Positions 26,511 through 36,594 of a DNA stretch of 64,000 nt are shown here, one piece after another (within the stretch, counting starts at the first letter, position 1; each line of letters starts with the position of its first letter). Both the position numbers and the translations under genes were made by a program. Under the pieces are notes generated by a model that searched no databases, was not told where the DNA came from, and worked only from the letters and a program-made list of their open reading frames with translations. The stretch is from Trujillonella endophytica. Lineage in GTDB: Bacteria; Actinomycetota; Actinomycetes; Mycobacteriales; Geodermatophilaceae. The stretch covers positions 186,001-250,000 of the forward strand of contig NZ_FOEE01000006.1 in NCBI RefSeq assembly GCF_900110555.1. Direction: 5' to 3'.

Positions 26511-28745
26511 CTACTCGCCGCCGGGACCCAGGGTCGTCTTCTGGATCTGCATGAGGAACTCGATGTTGTTGCGCGTCTTGCGCAGCTTGTCGTTGAGCAA
26601 CTCGATCGCCTGCTGCGGCTCGAGGGCCGACAGCACGCGGCGCAGCTTGATGATGACCGCCAGCTCGTCGGGCGCCAGGAGGATCTCCTCCTTGCGGGTG
26701 CCCGAGGCGTTCACGTCGACGGCCGGGAAGATCCGCTTGTCCGCCAGGCGGCGGTCCAGCTTGATCTCCGCGTTCCCGGTGCCCTTGAACTCCTCGAAGA
26801 TGACCGTGTCCATCGTGGACCCGGTCTCCACCAGCGCCGAGGCGATGATGGTGAGGGAGCCGCCGTTCTCGATGTTGCGGGCGGCGCCGAGGAAGCGCTT
26901 GGGCGGGTACAGCGCCGTGGAGTCGACACCACCGGACAGGATGCGCCCGCTGGCCGGGGCGGCCAGGTTGTAGGCGCGGCCCAGGCGGGTGATCGAGTCC
27001 AGCAGGACGACGACGTCGTGGCCCATCTCGACCAGGCGCTTGGCCCGCTCGATCGACAGCTCGGCGACCGTGGTGTGGTCGGCCGGCGGACGGTCGAAGG
27101 TCGAGGCGATGACCTCGCCCTTCACCGACCGCTGCATGTCGGTGACCTCCTCGGGCCGCTCGTCGACGAGGACGACCATGAGGTGGCACTCGGGGTTGTT
27201 CGTCGTGATCGCGTTGGCGATCGCCTGCAGCACCATCGTCTTGCCGGCCTTCGGCGGGCTGACGATGAGCGCGCGCTGGCCCTTGCCGATCGGCATGACC
27301 AGGTCGATGACCCGGGTGGTCAGCTGCTGCGGCTCGGTCTCCAGCCGCAGGCGCTCCTGCGGGTACAGCGGCGTCAGCTTGGTGAACTCGGGACGCTGGC
27401 GCGCCTGCTCCGGGTCCAGGCCGTTGACCGTGTCGAGCCGGACCAGCGCGTTGTACTTGTCCTTGCGCTCGCCCTCGCGGGGCTGGCGGACGGCGCCGGT
27501 GATCGCGTCACCGCGGCGCAGGCCGTAGCGGCGCACCTGCGACAGCGAGACGTAGACGTCGTTGGGACCGGTCAGGTAGCCCGAGGTGCGGACGAACGCG
27601 TAGTTGTCGAGCACGTCCAGGATGCCGGCGACCGGCAGCAGGACGTCGTCGTCGCTGACCGTCGGCTCGATGGGCTGGTCGAAGCGCTCGCGCCCGCCGC
27701 GGCGGTTGCGGTCGCGGTAGCGACGCCCACGGCGGCCGCGGCCGTCCAGGTCGTCGTCGTCCTCGTCGCGGTCGTCCCGTGCAGGCCGGGCGTCGGTGCG
27801 GGTGTCGGCACGGTTGTCCGGACGGGCGTTGCGGTCGGGCCTCTCGGAACCGCGGTCGGGACCGCGGTTGCCATCGCGGTCGCCGCGGGGGGCACGCTCG
27901 GCGCCGCCGCGGGCCGCGCGCTCGCCGCCGTCACGGGCCGGACGCTCGCCGCCGTCACGGGCGGGACGCTCGGCGCCGTCACGGGCGGGACGCTCGCCGC
28001 CGTCGCGGTCGCCGCGGGGGGCACGCTCGGCGCCGTCGCGGTCGCCGCGCGCGGGGCGCTCGCCGCCGTCCCGGGCCGGGCGCTCGTTGCCGTCCCGGTC
28101 CCGGCCGCGGCTGCGGTTGCGGGCCGGGCGGTCGCCGTCGGCGCGCTCGTCGCGGTCGGTCCGGTCGGCCGGGGCGGAGGGCTCCGCGGCGGGCTCGGCG
28201 GTGGGCGCCTCGGCCGGGGCGGCGGGCTCGGCGACCGGCGCGGTCTGCGCGGTCGTGCCGGCGTCCGCGTCGGCGACGGGCGCGCCGGCCGGGCGGCTGG
28301 CGGCACGGCGGCGGCGCGGCTGCTGCTCGGCGACGGGGGCGACTGCGGGGGCCGGCTCGGCCGGGGTGGTCAGCGGACCGCCGTTGGCGCCGCCGCTGAC
28401 GGGCGCCTCGAGCGGAGCGGCGGTCGCGGCCGCGCCGCGCGAGGCCGGGACGCCGTCGCGGGCGCCGGCCGCCGGGGCGCTGTCGGTGGTGGCAGCGGAG
28501 CCGCTGTCGATGGCGGCGAGGTCGTCGGTGCCGCCCACCTGGCGGGCGGAGATCGCGGCGACGAGGTCACCCTTGCGCATCCGGCCGGTGCCGGGGATGC
28601 CCAGTTCGGCCGCGAGGCGCTGCAGCTCGGGCAGCAACATCCCCGAGAGCCCGCTGCCGCGGCGGCGGGAACGGCCCGCCTGCCCAGAAGCGGCAGCTGC
28701 CTCGTCGGCAGCCGGGGGCGCGACGAGGTCGGTGGTTTCGCTCAC
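26511..28745 (-). CDS. rho: Transcription termination factor Rho with a long charged insert
   Basis: 744 residues against 419 in E. coli. An N-terminal Rho_N/SAP-like bundle (about 31-66, [34 protein letters not shown]) is followed by about 125 residues of Ala/Pro-rich sequence. Then comes a 160-residue Arg/Asp/Gly-rich insert (about 192-355) built from repeats of GERPARDG and RGDRDG, and ending in [19 protein letters not shown]. The conserved core follows: cold-shock RNA-binding domain ([22 protein letters not shown]), Walker [15 protein letters not shown] (about 494-503), Walker [18 protein letters not shown], and the Q- and R-loops ([21 protein letters not shown]). Similar inserts in Micrococcus and Mycobacterium Rho bind RNA and broaden termination. 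A GTG start at 28745 follows GGGAAGG. The 5' UTR is about 180 bases. Confidence 0.96.
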   Translation of the reverse strand: MSETTDLVAPPAADEAAAASGQAGRSRRRGSGLSGMLLPELQRLAAELGIPGTGRMRKGDLVAAISARQVGGTDDLAAIDSGSAATTDSAPAAGARDGVPASRGAAATAAPLEAPVSGGANGGPLTTPAEPAPAVAPVAEQQPRRRRAASRPAGAPVADADAGTTAQTAPVAEPAAPAEAPTAEPAAEPSAPADRTDRDERADGDRPARNRSRGRDRDGNERPARDGGERPARGDRDGAERAPRGDRDGGERPARDGAERPARDGGERPARDGGERAARGGAERAPRGDRDGNRGPDRGSERPDRNARPDNRADTRTDARPARDDRDEDDDDLDGRGRRGRRYRDRNRRGGRERFDQPIEPTVSDDDVLLPVAGILDVLDNYAFVRTSGYLTGPNDVYVSLSQVRRYGLRRGDAITGAVRQPREGERKDKYNALVRLDTVNGLDPEQARQRPEFTKLTPLYPQERLRLETEPQQLTTRVIDLVMPIGKGQRALIVSPPKAGKTMVLQAIANAITTNNPECHLMVVLVDERPEEVTDMQRSVKGEVIASTFDRPPADHTTVAELSIERAKRLVEMGHDVVVLLDSITRLGRAYNLAAPASGRILSGGVDSTALYPPKRFLGAARNIENGGSLTIIASALVETGSTMDTVIFEEFKGTGNAEIKLDRRLADKRIFPAVDVNASGTRKEEILLAPDELAVIIKLRRVLSALEPQQAIELLNDKLRKTRNNIEFLMQIQKTTLGPGGE
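27890..28110. repeat. Imperfect 24-base tandem repeats inside rho
   Basis: The segment coding for GERPARDG-type octapeptides is made of imperfect 24-base units (about GACGCTCGCCGCCGTCACGG plus 4 bases), with 12- to 15-base variants coding RGDRDG. Such a tract can change length by slippage or recombination without breaking the frame, since the unit is a multiple of three. Confidence 0.7.
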
Positions 28746-28934
28746 GTACAGGTCCTTCCCTGCGGTGACCTGCGCCTACCAGCGCAGGGGGTGACCCGGC
28801 CCCTGCCCTCCGGTCTGTTTCCGGAGTCGGCGAGGAGAAGGGATCGCGTGGATGCGGGGCGGGATCTGCGGCGATGGACTCTTCGTCGGCAACGCCCCGC
28901 GCGAGGCTCGCCCGAGTGGGGCGGCTACGCCGTG
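28746..28934 (-). promoter_or_regulatory. rho 5' leader with two hairpins
   Basis: About 180 bases lie between the predicted start of transcription and the rho GTG. Two perfect stems are present: CTCCGG/CCGGAG (28808-28826, 6 bp) and CCTGCGC/GCGCAGG (28769-28788, 7 bp, 6-base loop), the second 24 bases from the start codon. Rho genes in other bacteria are autoregulated by attenuation in their leader, and this leader may do the same. Confidence 0.45.
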
Positions 28935-28963
28935 AGCCTAGATGCAGCTCACGGGCAGGACAA
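28935..28963 (-). promoter_or_regulatory. rho promoter
   Basis: TTGTCC (28963-28958), a 17-base spacer and TAGGCT (28940-28935) form the best sigma-A-like promoter in the window. It starts about 30 bases after the thrB stop and would transcribe rho. Confidence 0.65.
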
Positions 28964-28993
28964 CACCGGTCGTTCTCGGTGTGTTCCTCGTTA

Positions 28994-29950
28994 TCAGGAC
29001 GATACCTGACGCCTCGGCCGGGACACCGACGCCCCGTGCCGATCCACCCCCAACGGGCGGACCGACCACCCCGCGGACGCCAGGTCGGCGATCTCCCGTA
29101 CGCCGGCCGCGGCCGCTGGGTCGCCCGGGGGGTCGTCGGGGCGACGCCGGCTCAGCACCAGCACGCTGGGACCGGCGCCGGAGACCACCGCGGCGTGCCC
29201 GGCCTCCCGCAGCCGGTCCACCAGCGCGATGGTGTCGGGCATCGCCGCCGCGCGCTGACGCTGGTGCAGCCGGTCGTCGGTCGCGGCCAGCAGCAGGGAC
29301 GGCGCCTGGGTGAGGGCGTGCACGAGGAGCGCCGCCCGGCCGGCGTTGAAGGCGGCGTCGGCGTGCGGAACGGCCTCGGGCAGCAGGCCGCGGGCCACGT
29401 GCGTGGCCAGCGTGCCCCCGGGCACGAGCACGACCGGGAGCACCTCGTCGGAGAGGGCGAGCCGGTCGGCGTGCGCCCCGTCGGCCTCCATCCAGGACAG
29501 CACCGCTCCCCCGAGCAGGCACGGCGCCACGTTGTCCGGGTGCCCCTCGATCTCGGTCACCAGGCGCAGGACCGCGTCGTCGTCCCGGGTCTCGACGTCC
29601 GGGCACAGCGACCAGGCCCCGACGACGCCGGCCACGACGGCGGCGGCCGAGGACCCCATCCCCCGCCCCTGGGGGATGCAGTTCTCGGCGACGATCCGCA
29701 GCCCTCGCGGGGACCACCCGAGCTCCGCGCACGCGGCGCGGAAGGCGCGGACCACCAGGTGCGACTCGTCGGTGGGCAGGTCGCCCGCGCCGACGCCGGT
29801 GACCTCGACGGCCAGCCCGCCGTCGGCGAGGGCGAACTCGACGACGTCGTGGCAGGCCAGGGCAAGCCCCGCGGAGTCGAAGGCCGGACCGAGGTTGGCG
29901 CTGGTCGCCGGCACGCGGACGCGGGCCACCGACCGGTCGAGCACACCCAC
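28994..29950 (-). CDS. thrB: Homoserine kinase
   Basis: 318 residues from the GTG at 29950. A second GTG 6 bases later is an equal alternative. The GHMP kinase motifs are clear: VRVPATSANLGPAFDSAGLAL, the P-loop-like IPQGRGMGSSAAAVVAGV, and the C-terminal AVVSGAGPSVLVL. ThrB phosphorylates homoserine for the ThrC reaction. It begins only 5 bases after thrC and ends the hom-thrC-thrB run. The last residues (GASVSRPRRQVSS) form a basic tail. Confidence 0.95.
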   Translation of the reverse strand: MGVLDRSVARVRVPATSANLGPAFDSAGLALACHDVVEFALADGGLAVEVTGVGAGDLPTDESHLVVRAFRAACAELGWSPRGLRIVAENCIPQGRGMGSSAAAVVAGVVGAWSLCPDVETRDDDAVLRLVTEIEGHPDNVAPCLLGGAVLSWMEADGAHADRLALSDEVLPVVLVPGGTLATHVARGLLPEAVPHADAAFNAGRAALLVHALTQAPSLLLAATDDRLHQRQRAAAMPDTIALVDRLREAGHAAVVSGAGPSVLVLSRRRPDDPPGDPAAAAGVREIADLASAGWSVRPLGVDRHGASVSRPRRQVSS

Positions 29951-29955
29951 CGCGG

Positions 29956-31035
29956 TCAGAGACCCAGCTGGGCGGCGGCCACCGCGGCGTCGACCGGGAT
30001 CGTCACCGGCGCCGGGGCGCCCGAGATGGCCCACTCCGGGTCCTTGAGCCCGTTGCCGGTGACGGTGCAGACGATCCGCCGGCCCGGCTCGAGCTCGCCG
30101 GCGGCCGCAGTCTTGAGCAGGCCGGCGACCGAGGCGGCCGACGCCGGCTCGACGAACACCGCCTCGCTGCGGGCCAGCAGCCGGTAGGCCGCGAGGATCT
30201 CCCGGTCGGTGACGGCGTCGATGCGTCCGCCGGACTCGTCGCGGGCGGCCAGCGCCTTGACCCAGGACGCGGGGTTGCCGATCCGGATGGCGGTGGCGAT
30301 CGTCTGCGGGTTCTCCACCACCGCGCCGTCGACGATGGGCGCGGAGCCGGCGGCCTGGAAGCCCCACATGCGCGGCGTCCGGGACGCGGTCCCGTCCGCC
30401 GCGTACTCGCGGTAGCCCTGCCAGTAGGCGGTGATGTTGCCCGCGTTGCCGACCGGCAGGCAGTGGATGTCGGGGGCGTCGCCGAGGACGTCGACGATCT
30501 CGAACGCCGCCGTCTTCTGGCCCTCGATGCGGTACTGGTTGACGCTGTTGACCAGGCTTACCGGGTAGTCGATGGCGAGCTTGCTGGCGAGCGCGAGGCA
30601 GTCGTCGAAGTTGCCGTCGACCTGCAGCAGCTTCGCGCCGTGCACCAGCGCCTGGGCCAGCTTGCCGAGCGCGATCTTCCCCTGCGGCACGAGCACGGCG
30701 CAGACCAGGCCGGCGCGCGCGGCGTAGGCGGCGGCGCTGGCGCTGGTGTTGCCCGTGGAGGCGCAGATGACCGCCCGGGCGCCCTCCTCGACGGCCTTGG
30801 TGATGGCCATCGTCATGCCGCGGTCCTTGAAGGAGCCGGTGGGGTTGGCCCCCTCCACCTTCAGGTAGACGTCGCAGCCGGTGCGCCGGGAGATCTCGAC
30901 GGCGGGGACCAGCGGGGTCGCCCCCTCCTGGAGGGTCACCACCGGCGTGCTGTCGCTGACCGGCAGCCGCGAGCGGTAGGCCTCGATCAGCCCCGGCCAG
31001 TACGGGGACACGCCCCCGCGCAGCGTTCCGGTCAT
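29956..31035 (-). CDS. thrC: Threonine synthase
   Basis: 359 residues from the ATG at 31035, which is preceded by AGGAGAAGG at the right distance. An alternative GTG at 31092 overlaps the hom stop but has no better support. ThrC is a PLP enzyme turning O-phosphohomoserine into threonine. The PLP lysine is in [15 protein letters not shown], the phosphate-binding loop is [13 protein letters not shown], and GATPLVPA lies at the N-terminus. Its neighbours hom and thrB supply the substrate. No threonine-rich leader peptide was found upstream of the operon. Confidence 0.96.
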   Translation of the reverse strand: MTGTLRGGVSPYWPGLIEAYRSRLPVSDSTPVVTLQEGATPLVPAVEISRRTGCDVYLKVEGANPTGSFKDRGMTMAITKAVEEGARAVICASTGNTSASAAAYAARAGLVCAVLVPQGKIALGKLAQALVHGAKLLQVDGNFDDCLALASKLAIDYPVSLVNSVNQYRIEGQKTAAFEIVDVLGDAPDIHCLPVGNAGNITAYWQGYREYAADGTASRTPRMWGFQAAGSAPIVDGAVVENPQTIATAIRIGNPASWVKALAARDESGGRIDAVTDREILAAYRLLARSEAVFVEPASAASVAGLLKTAAAGELEPGRRIVCTVTGNGLKDPEWAISGAPAPVTIPVDAAVAAAQLGL

Positions 31036-31088
31036 GGCACCTTCTCCTGTTCGCTCCCGCTCGGCGGAGCCGCCGTGTACGGAGCCGC

Positions 31089-32384
31089 TCACAACCCCTC
31101 CACCCGCAGCACGCTCGTGACCCCGCGGACCACGTCCATGCCGCGCAGCGCGGCCACGGTCGCCGACAGGGCCGCGTCCGGCGCGCTGTGGGTGACGATG
31201 ACCAGTGTGGCGGCGTCCCCGTGGCCGTCCTGCCGCACGGTGGCGATGCTGACGCCCTGCCGGGCGAACTCGTGCGCCACGGTCGCCAGCACGCCGGGCC
31301 GGTCGGCCACGTCGAGGCTGACGTGGTACCGGGTCGGCGTCTCGGCGATCGGCCGCGCCGGCAGGCCGGCGTAGGGGGTCACGCCGGGGCCGGCGACGCC
31401 GGCGACCCGGTTGCGGGCGACCGCCACCAGGTCGCCCAGCACGGCGCTGGCGGTCGGCCCGCCACCGGCACCCTGCCCGTAGAACATCAGCTCGCCGGCG
31501 GCCTCGGCCTCCACGAACACGGCGTTGAACGCCCCGCCGACGGCGGCCAGCGGGTGCGTCGTCGGGATCATCGCCGGGTGCACGCGGACGGCCACGGACT
31601 CCCCCGCGCCGTCCGGCGCGGCGACCCGCTCGCAGATGGCCAGCAGCTTCACCGTGCAGCCGATCTCGGCGGCCCGGGCGACGTCGGCCGCGGTCACCGC
31701 GGAGATGCCCTCGCGGTACACGTCGGCCGCGGTGACCTCGCTGTGGAAGGCCAGCGACGCGAGGATCGCGGCCTTGGCGGCGGCGTCGAAGCCGTCGACG
31801 TCGGCGGTCGGGTCGGCCTCGGCGTAGCCCAGCTCCGTGGCCTCGGCCAGCGCCTCGGCGAAGCCGGCGCCGGTCTCGGCCATCCGGGACAGGATGTAGT
31901 TGGTGGTGCCGTTGACGATGCCGACCACCCGGCGGAGCTGATCACCGGCCAGCGACTCGCGCAGCGGTCGCAGGATCGGGATCGCGCCGGTCACCGCGGC
32001 CTCGTAGTAGAGGTCGACGTCGGCCTTCGCCGCGGCGGCGTGCAGCACGGTGCCGTCCTCGGCCAGCAGCGCCTTGTTCGCGCTGACGACGGACTTGCCG
32101 GCGGCGAACGCGGCCAGCAGCAGCGTGCGCGCCGGCTCGATCCCGCCGATGACCTCGACCACGAGGTCCACGTCCTCGCGGGTCACCAGCGCGTGCGCGT
32201 CGGTGGTGAGCAGGTGCGGGGGCACGTCGGGGTGCCGGTCGGGACGCCGGACGGCGACCCCGGCCACCTCCACCGGCCGGCCGATGCGGGCGGCGAGCTC
32301 GTCGGACTGCTCGTCGAGCAGCCGCAGCACCGCCCCGCCGACGGTGCCGCAGCCCAGCAGCGCGACGCGCAGGGGCGCGGTCAC
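31089..32384 (-). CDS. hom: Homoserine dehydrogenase
   Basis: 431 residues from the GTG at 32384, overlapping the lysA stop by 4 bases. The NAD(P)-binding motif [15 protein letters not shown], the substrate-binding NKALLA and [14 protein letters not shown], and the catalytic [30 protein letters not shown] segment are complete. A C-terminal ACT domain (about 350-431, [28 protein letters not shown]) is the usual site of threonine feedback. The enzyme reduces aspartate semialdehyde to homoserine. Its upstream overlap with lysA ties together the two branches of the aspartate family. Confidence 0.97.
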   Translation of the reverse strand: MTAPLRVALLGCGTVGGAVLRLLDEQSDELAARIGRPVEVAGVAVRRPDRHPDVPPHLLTTDAHALVTREDVDLVVEVIGGIEPARTLLLAAFAAGKSVVSANKALLAEDGTVLHAAAAKADVDLYYEAAVTGAIPILRPLRESLAGDQLRRVVGIVNGTTNYILSRMAETGAGFAEALAEATELGYAEADPTADVDGFDAAAKAAILASLAFHSEVTAADVYREGISAVTAADVARAAEIGCTVKLLAICERVAAPDGAGESVAVRVHPAMIPTTHPLAAVGGAFNAVFVEAEAAGELMFYGQGAGGGPTASAVLGDLVAVARNRVAGVAGPGVTPYAGLPARPIAETPTRYHVSLDVADRPGVLATVAHEFARQGVSIATVRQDGHGDAATLVIVTHSAPDAALSATVAALRGMDVVRGVTSVLRVEGL

Positions 32385-33922
32385 GGCCGCACCTCCGCGC
32401 CGACCCGCGAGCCCGTCGACCGGGCTCCGGCGGCGTGCTCTGGGGCCGGCTGGTCGATCGCCGGCGAGGGGGCGGGCAGTCCGGCGAGGACGGCGTCGAG
32501 GGCGAACACGTCGGACAGTGTCTGCCGTCGCACGATCTCCGTCGCGACGCCATCCCGGACGGCGACGACCGGGGGCTTGAGCAGGTAGTTGTAGTTGCTG
32601 GCCATCGACCAGCAGTAGGCGCCGGTGGCGGCCACCGCGAGCAGGTCCCCGGGCACGACGTCCGAGGGCAGCCAGAGGTCGCGCACGAGCACGTCCCCGC
32701 TCTCGCAGTGCTTGCCGACGACCCGGCACAGCGCGGGCGGCGCCGTGGAGGTCCGGTTGGCCAGCACGCAGGTGTAGGCGGCGTCGTAGAGCGCGGTGCG
32801 GATGTTGTCGCTCATCCCGCCGTCGACCGAGACGTAGTTGCGCACGGGCGCTCCCCCGCCCGAAGCGCTGCCGGCGCCGAGCCGCACCGGCTTGATCGTG
32901 CCGATCTCGTACAGCGTGACCGTGCCCGGACCGGCGATGGCACGGCCCGGCTCGACGGCCAGCCGCGGCACCGGCAGGTCCAGCGCGGCGCACTCGGCGG
33001 CCACGACCGTGCGCAGCCGGCGGGCCACGTCGGCCGGGGTCACCGGGTCGTCGTCGGGCAGGTAGGCGATGCCGAACCCGCCGCCGAGGTTGAGCTCCCC
33101 CAGCACCTCGCCGGTGGCCTGCGCGATCTGCCCCAGCAGGCCGACGACGCGGTGCGCGGCCGCCTCGAAGCCCGCGGTGTCGAAGATCTGCGAGCCGATG
33201 TGGCTGTGCAGGCCGGTCAGGTGCAGCGCCGGCTCGCGGATGATCCGCACGGCGGCGGTGAGCGCGTCGCCGGTGGCCAGGGAGAAGCCGAACTTCTGGT
33301 CCTCGTGCGCCGTCGCGATGAACTCGTGGGTGTGCGCCTCGATGCCGACGGTGGTGCGGATCAGCACCGGCACCGGGGAGCCGCCGGCCGCGACCCGGGC
33401 GGCCGCCAGCGGCACGAGGCGCTCGATCTCGTCGAAGGAGTCGACGACGACGTGGCCGATGCCCGCGTCGACGGCCAGCCGCAGCTCGACCAGCGACTTG
33501 TTGTTGCCGTGCAGCGAGATCCGCTCCGCCGGGAAGCCGGCGGTCAGGGCGACGACGAGCTCGTTGCCGCTGCACGCGTCCAGGTGCAGCCCGTCCTCGG
33601 CGATCCAGCGGGCCACCTGACCGCAGAGGAAGGCCTTGGACGCGTAGTGGACGTCGGCGTCCATCCCGTCGCCGCCGAACGCGGTGGCGAAGTCGGCGGC
33701 GCGGCCGCGGAAGTCGGCCTCGTCCAGCACGAACAGGGGCGTGCCGTGCTCGCGGGCCAACTGGGTGACCGGCCGGCCGGCCAGGTGCAGCTCGCCGTCG
33801 ACGCGGGTGGCCGACCGCGGCCACACGTGCGCGTCCAGCGCGCCCAGGTCGGCCGGCGGCTGCCCGGCGGGGGTCGGCTGCTCGAAGCCCCCGTGCAGGG
33901 GGCCCGCGGGGTGCGCTCTCAC
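32381..33922 (-). CDS. lysA: Diaminopimelate decarboxylase
   Basis: 513 residues from the GTG at 33922, overlapping the argS stop by 4 bases. The PLP lysine is in [10 protein letters not shown]; further motifs are [30 protein letters not shown], the glycine-loop [17 protein letters not shown] and CESGDVL with its substrate-binding Cys-Glu. LysA removes CO2 from meso-DAP to give lysine. The C-terminus carries about 40 extra residues beyond the usual end ([21 protein letters not shown]...), low in complexity and probably disordered. The N-terminus also has a Pro-rich lead before the conserved [15 protein letters not shown]. Confidence 0.95.
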   Translation of the reverse strand: MRAHPAGPLHGGFEQPTPAGQPPADLGALDAHVWPRSATRVDGELHLAGRPVTQLAREHGTPLFVLDEADFRGRAADFATAFGGDGMDADVHYASKAFLCGQVARWIAEDGLHLDACSGNELVVALTAGFPAERISLHGNNKSLVELRLAVDAGIGHVVVDSFDEIERLVPLAAARVAAGGSPVPVLIRTTVGIEAHTHEFIATAHEDQKFGFSLATGDALTAAVRIIREPALHLTGLHSHIGSQIFDTAGFEAAAHRVVGLLGQIAQATGEVLGELNLGGGFGIAYLPDDDPVTPADVARRLRTVVAAECAALDLPVPRLAVEPGRAIAGPGTVTLYEIGTIKPVRLGAGSASGGGAPVRNYVSVDGGMSDNIRTALYDAAYTCVLANRTSTAPPALCRVVGKHCESGDVLVRDLWLPSDVVPGDLLAVAATGAYCWSMASNYNYLLKPPVVAVRDGVATEIVRRQTLSDVFALDAVLAGLPAPSPAIDQPAPEHAAGARSTGSRVGAEVRP

Positions 33923-35592
33923 ATCCGCTCCGGGGCGGTGACGCCGAGCAGGCCCAGGCCGTTGCGCAGCACGACCGCGGTCGCCGCGCACAGCCACAGC
34001 CGCGCCGTGGTCAGCGGGGTCGCCTCCTCGTCGCCGCGCGGGAGCACGCGGCAGACGTCGTAGAAGCGGTGGTAGGTGCCGGCCAGCTCCTCCAGGTAGC
34101 GGGCCACCCGGTGCGGGGCGCGCAGCTCGGCGGCCGACGCCACCACCCGGGGGAACTCCCCGATCGCCCGGAGGAGGTCGCCCTCGCGCTGGTGGGCCAG
34201 GGCTGCGGTGTCGACGTCGGCCGGGGAGGGCGGATCGAGGGTCGCCGCGAGACCCAGGTCGGCGGCGTTGCGCAGCAGCGATGCGATGCGGGCGTGCGCG
34301 TACTGGACGTAGAAGACCGGGTTGTCGTTGGTCTGGCGGGTCCAGGCGTCGAGGTCGAGGTCGATCTGCTGGTCCACCGAGGCGCGGGCGAGGGCGTAGC
34401 GGGCAGCGTCCGCGCCGATCGCCTCGACCAGGTCCTCGAGCGTGACGACCGTGCCGGCCCGCTTGCTCATCCGCACCGGCTCGCCGTTGCGCACCAGGTT
34501 GACCAGCTGGCCGATCAGGATCTCGAGGTTGGCCTGCGGGTCGTCGCCCATGGCCGCGACCAGCGCCTTGTACCGGCCGACGTAGCCGGTGTGGTCGGCG
34601 CCGAGCATGATCACGACCTTGTCGAACCCGCGCTCCCGCTTGTCGAGGTAGTAGGCGCAGTCGGCCGCGAAGTAGGTCGGTTCGCCGTCGCCCTTGACCA
34701 GCACCCGGTCCTTGTCGTCGGCGAAGTCCGTCGTGCGCAGCCACACGGCGCCGTCGGCGTCGTAGACGTGGCCCTGCGCGCGCAGCCGGGCGATCGCCTT
34801 CTCCAGGGCGCCGCTGTCGTGCAGCGTCTTCTCGGAGAAGTACGTGTCGAACGCGACGCCGAAACCGGCGAGGCTGCGCTTGATCTCGGCGAACATCAGC
34901 TCCACGCCGCGCACCCGGAAGCGCTCCTGCTGCTCGTCGGCGGGCAGCTCGAGCACGCCCGGCTCGAGGGCCACCACCTGGGCGGCGATCTCGCCGATGT
35001 AGTCCCCGGCGTAGCCCTCCTCCGGGACCGGCCGCCCCAGCGCGGCGGCCTGCAGGCTGCGGGCGAACCGGTCGATCTGCGCGCCCGCGTCGTTGAAGTA
35101 GTACTCCCGGCTGACCTCGGCCCCGCTGGCGGTGAGCAGCCGGCCCAGCGCATCGCCGACGGCGGCCCACCGGGTGCCGCCGATGTGCACCGGCCCGGTG
35201 GGGTTGGCCGAGACGAACTCGAGGTTGAGCCGCTGCCCGGCGAGGGTCTCGGTGCGGCCGTAGGCCTCGCCCTCGGTGACGGCCCGGACGGCGAGCCGCC
35301 CCAGCGCGTCCTTGGCCAGGGTGATGTTGAGGAACCCGGGGCCGGCGACGTCGACCCGGTCCACACCCTCCAGCGCCCGCAGCTCGGCGGCGACGGCCTC
35401 GGCCACCTCGCGCGGCGGGCGGCCGGCGGGCTTGGCCAGCCGCATCGCCACGTTGGTCGCGTAGTCGCCGTGCTCGGGGTTCTTGGGGCGCTCGAGGACC
35501 AGGTCGTCGGGGACGGCGACGGCGAGCGTGCCGCGCTCGACTGCCGCCCCGACCGCGGTCCGGACGAGGTCGCGCAACTGCTCGGGTGTCAC
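33919..35592 (-). CDS. argS: Arginyl-tRNA synthetase
   Basis: 557 residues. ArgS charges tRNA-Arg. The N-terminal Add-1 domain is followed by the class I signature [19 protein letters not shown] (HIGH region) and the KMSK-equivalent [16 protein letters not shown]. The C-terminal anticodon-binding DALR domain ([16 protein letters not shown]... [23 protein letters not shown]) is intact. The GTG at 35592 lies 6 bases after TACGAT, so the mRNA is probably leaderless. It heads the argS-lysA-hom run. A tRNA-Arg gene lies 1.8 kb away. Confidence 0.97.
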   Translation of the reverse strand: MTPEQLRDLVRTAVGAAVERGTLAVAVPDDLVLERPKNPEHGDYATNVAMRLAKPAGRPPREVAEAVAAELRALEGVDRVDVAGPGFLNITLAKDALGRLAVRAVTEGEAYGRTETLAGQRLNLEFVSANPTGPVHIGGTRWAAVGDALGRLLTASGAEVSREYYFNDAGAQIDRFARSLQAAALGRPVPEEGYAGDYIGEIAAQVVALEPGVLELPADEQQERFRVRGVELMFAEIKRSLAGFGVAFDTYFSEKTLHDSGALEKAIARLRAQGHVYDADGAVWLRTTDFADDKDRVLVKGDGEPTYFAADCAYYLDKRERGFDKVVIMLGADHTGYVGRYKALVAAMGDDPQANLEILIGQLVNLVRNGEPVRMSKRAGTVVTLEDLVEAIGADAARYALARASVDQQIDLDLDAWTRQTNDNPVFYVQYAHARIASLLRNAADLGLAATLDPPSPADVDTAALAHQREGDLLRAIGEFPRVVASAAELRAPHRVARYLEELAGTYHRFYDVCRVLPRGDEEATPLTTARLWLCAATAVVLRNGLGLLGVTAPERM

Positions 35593-35598
35593 CGCGCG

Positions 35599-35604
35599 AT
35601 CGTA
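35599..35604 (-). promoter_or_regulatory. argS -10 box (leaderless)
   Basis: TACGAT on the minus strand ends 6 bases before the argS GTG. No ribosome site is present. The remaining 140 bases up to the DUF3105 gene hold only a plus-strand TAGACT (35660-35665), a possible -10 box for that gene. Confidence 0.5.
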
Positions 35605-35745
35605 CGGGGCCGCCCGGGGCGCCCCGGGCGAGGTCCGGGGCGCGCACAGGTTGCCGACCTAGACTCGCTGCCGGGGAGGCGCCGGAGCGCCTCCGGCGGT
35701 GCCGGCGGTGCGCGGGCCCCGCGAGGACGAGTTCGAGGAGACGCT

Positions 35746-36594
35746 GTGCCCAAGGACGGTAAGCCCGACGAGCCCCGGAACGCGCGGGGAGCGTCCGGCC
35801 GGGGCAGCTCGGCGTCCTCCGGCCGGGACGGCTCGGCGGCCTCCGGCCGGGGCGGCTCGCGTCCGGCGGGCAAGGGCGGGGCGGGCAAGGGCCCGGCGGC
35901 CAAGGGCGGGCGCACCCGGCCGACGGCCAACGTCGTCTCCCCGCAGCGCCCCTGGGGCCTGATCGCCGCCGCGATCGCCGTCGTCGTGTTCGCCGGCGCG
36001 GTGCTGACCTACGCGGTGCTGCAGGTCCGCGAGTCCGAGGCCAACGAGGCGGGTGACCCCGGCGACATCGCCGGCGTGCAGACCTACGAGTACGCCGCGG
36101 GCCAGGAGCACGTGACGTCCGTCGTGGACTACGCCGAGTCCCCGCCCGTCGGCGGCCCGCACGAGCCCGCGCCGGGCTGGGCGGACTGCACCGGCACGGT
36201 CTACGACGTCGACATCCGGCACGAGAACGCCGTGCACAGCCTCGAGCACGGCGCCGTGTGGATCACCTACGACCCCGAGGTCCTCTCCGAGGACGACGTC
36301 AGCACGCTCGCCGACCTGGTCGACGGCGAGAACGGCCGGATGATGTCGCCGTACGTCGGTCTCGACGCGCCGATCAGCATCCAGTCGTGGAACCACCAGC
36401 TCAAGGTCGACAGCGTCGACGACGAGCGGCTGGAGCAGTTCGCCGACCTGCTCACCCTCAACGGCGACTACTACCCCGAGGTCGGCGCGAGCTGCCAGAA
36501 CCCCGACTTCATCGCCAGCCCGCGGCTCGCCGCGGAGGACGCCGCCCCGACCGCCGAGGGCGGCGCGGCCGAGACCGAGGCGGCCGCCGGGTGA
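35746..36594 (+). CDS. DUF3105 membrane protein
   Basis: 282 residues from the GTG at 35746, with GGAG 5 bases upstream. A long Ser/Gly/Arg/Lys-rich cytoplasmic tail (about 1-70) is followed by one membrane helix (about 75-98, WGLIAAAIAVVVFAGAVLTYAVLQV). The extracytoplasmic DUF3105 domain (about 115-255) has YAESPPVGGPHEPAPGWADCTGTVYDVDIRHENAVHSLEHGAVWITYDP. The conserved PPxGGPH, ENxVHSLEHG and two Cys suggest a metal or redox site on the outer face. Function is unknown. It overlaps the DUF305 gene by 4 bases (GTGA), and this DUF3105-DUF305 pairing suggests a shared extracytoplasmic job. Confidence 0.85.
   Translation: MPKDGKPDEPRNARGASGRGSSASSGRDGSAASGRGGSRPAGKGGAGKGPAAKGGRTRPTANVVSPQRPWGLIAAAIAVVVFAGAVLTYAVLQVRESEANEAGDPGDIAGVQTYEYAAGQEHVTSVVDYAESPPVGGPHEPAPGWADCTGTVYDVDIRHENAVHSLEHGAVWITYDPEVLSEDDVSTLADLVDGENGRMMSPYVGLDAPISIQSWNHQLKVDSVDDERLEQFADLLTLNGDYYPEVGASCQNPDFIASPRLAAEDAAPTAEGGAAETEAAAG

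Noticed and set aside
27890-28110. CRISPR-like appearance of the regular repeats in rho
   Set aside because: The repeats are in-frame, imperfect, without unique spacers, and code for a protein repeat in the Rho insert.
28994-31035. A threonine attenuator leader before the hom-thrC-thrB genes
   Set aside because: The genes follow argS-lysA by GTGA overlaps with no leader region, and no Thr/Ile-rich short frame was seen.
31036-31092. GTG at 31092 as the thrC start (GTGA overlap with hom)
   Set aside because: The ATG at 31035 has an AGGAGAAGG ribosome site, and the extra 19 residues are not family-like. It remains a possible alternative.
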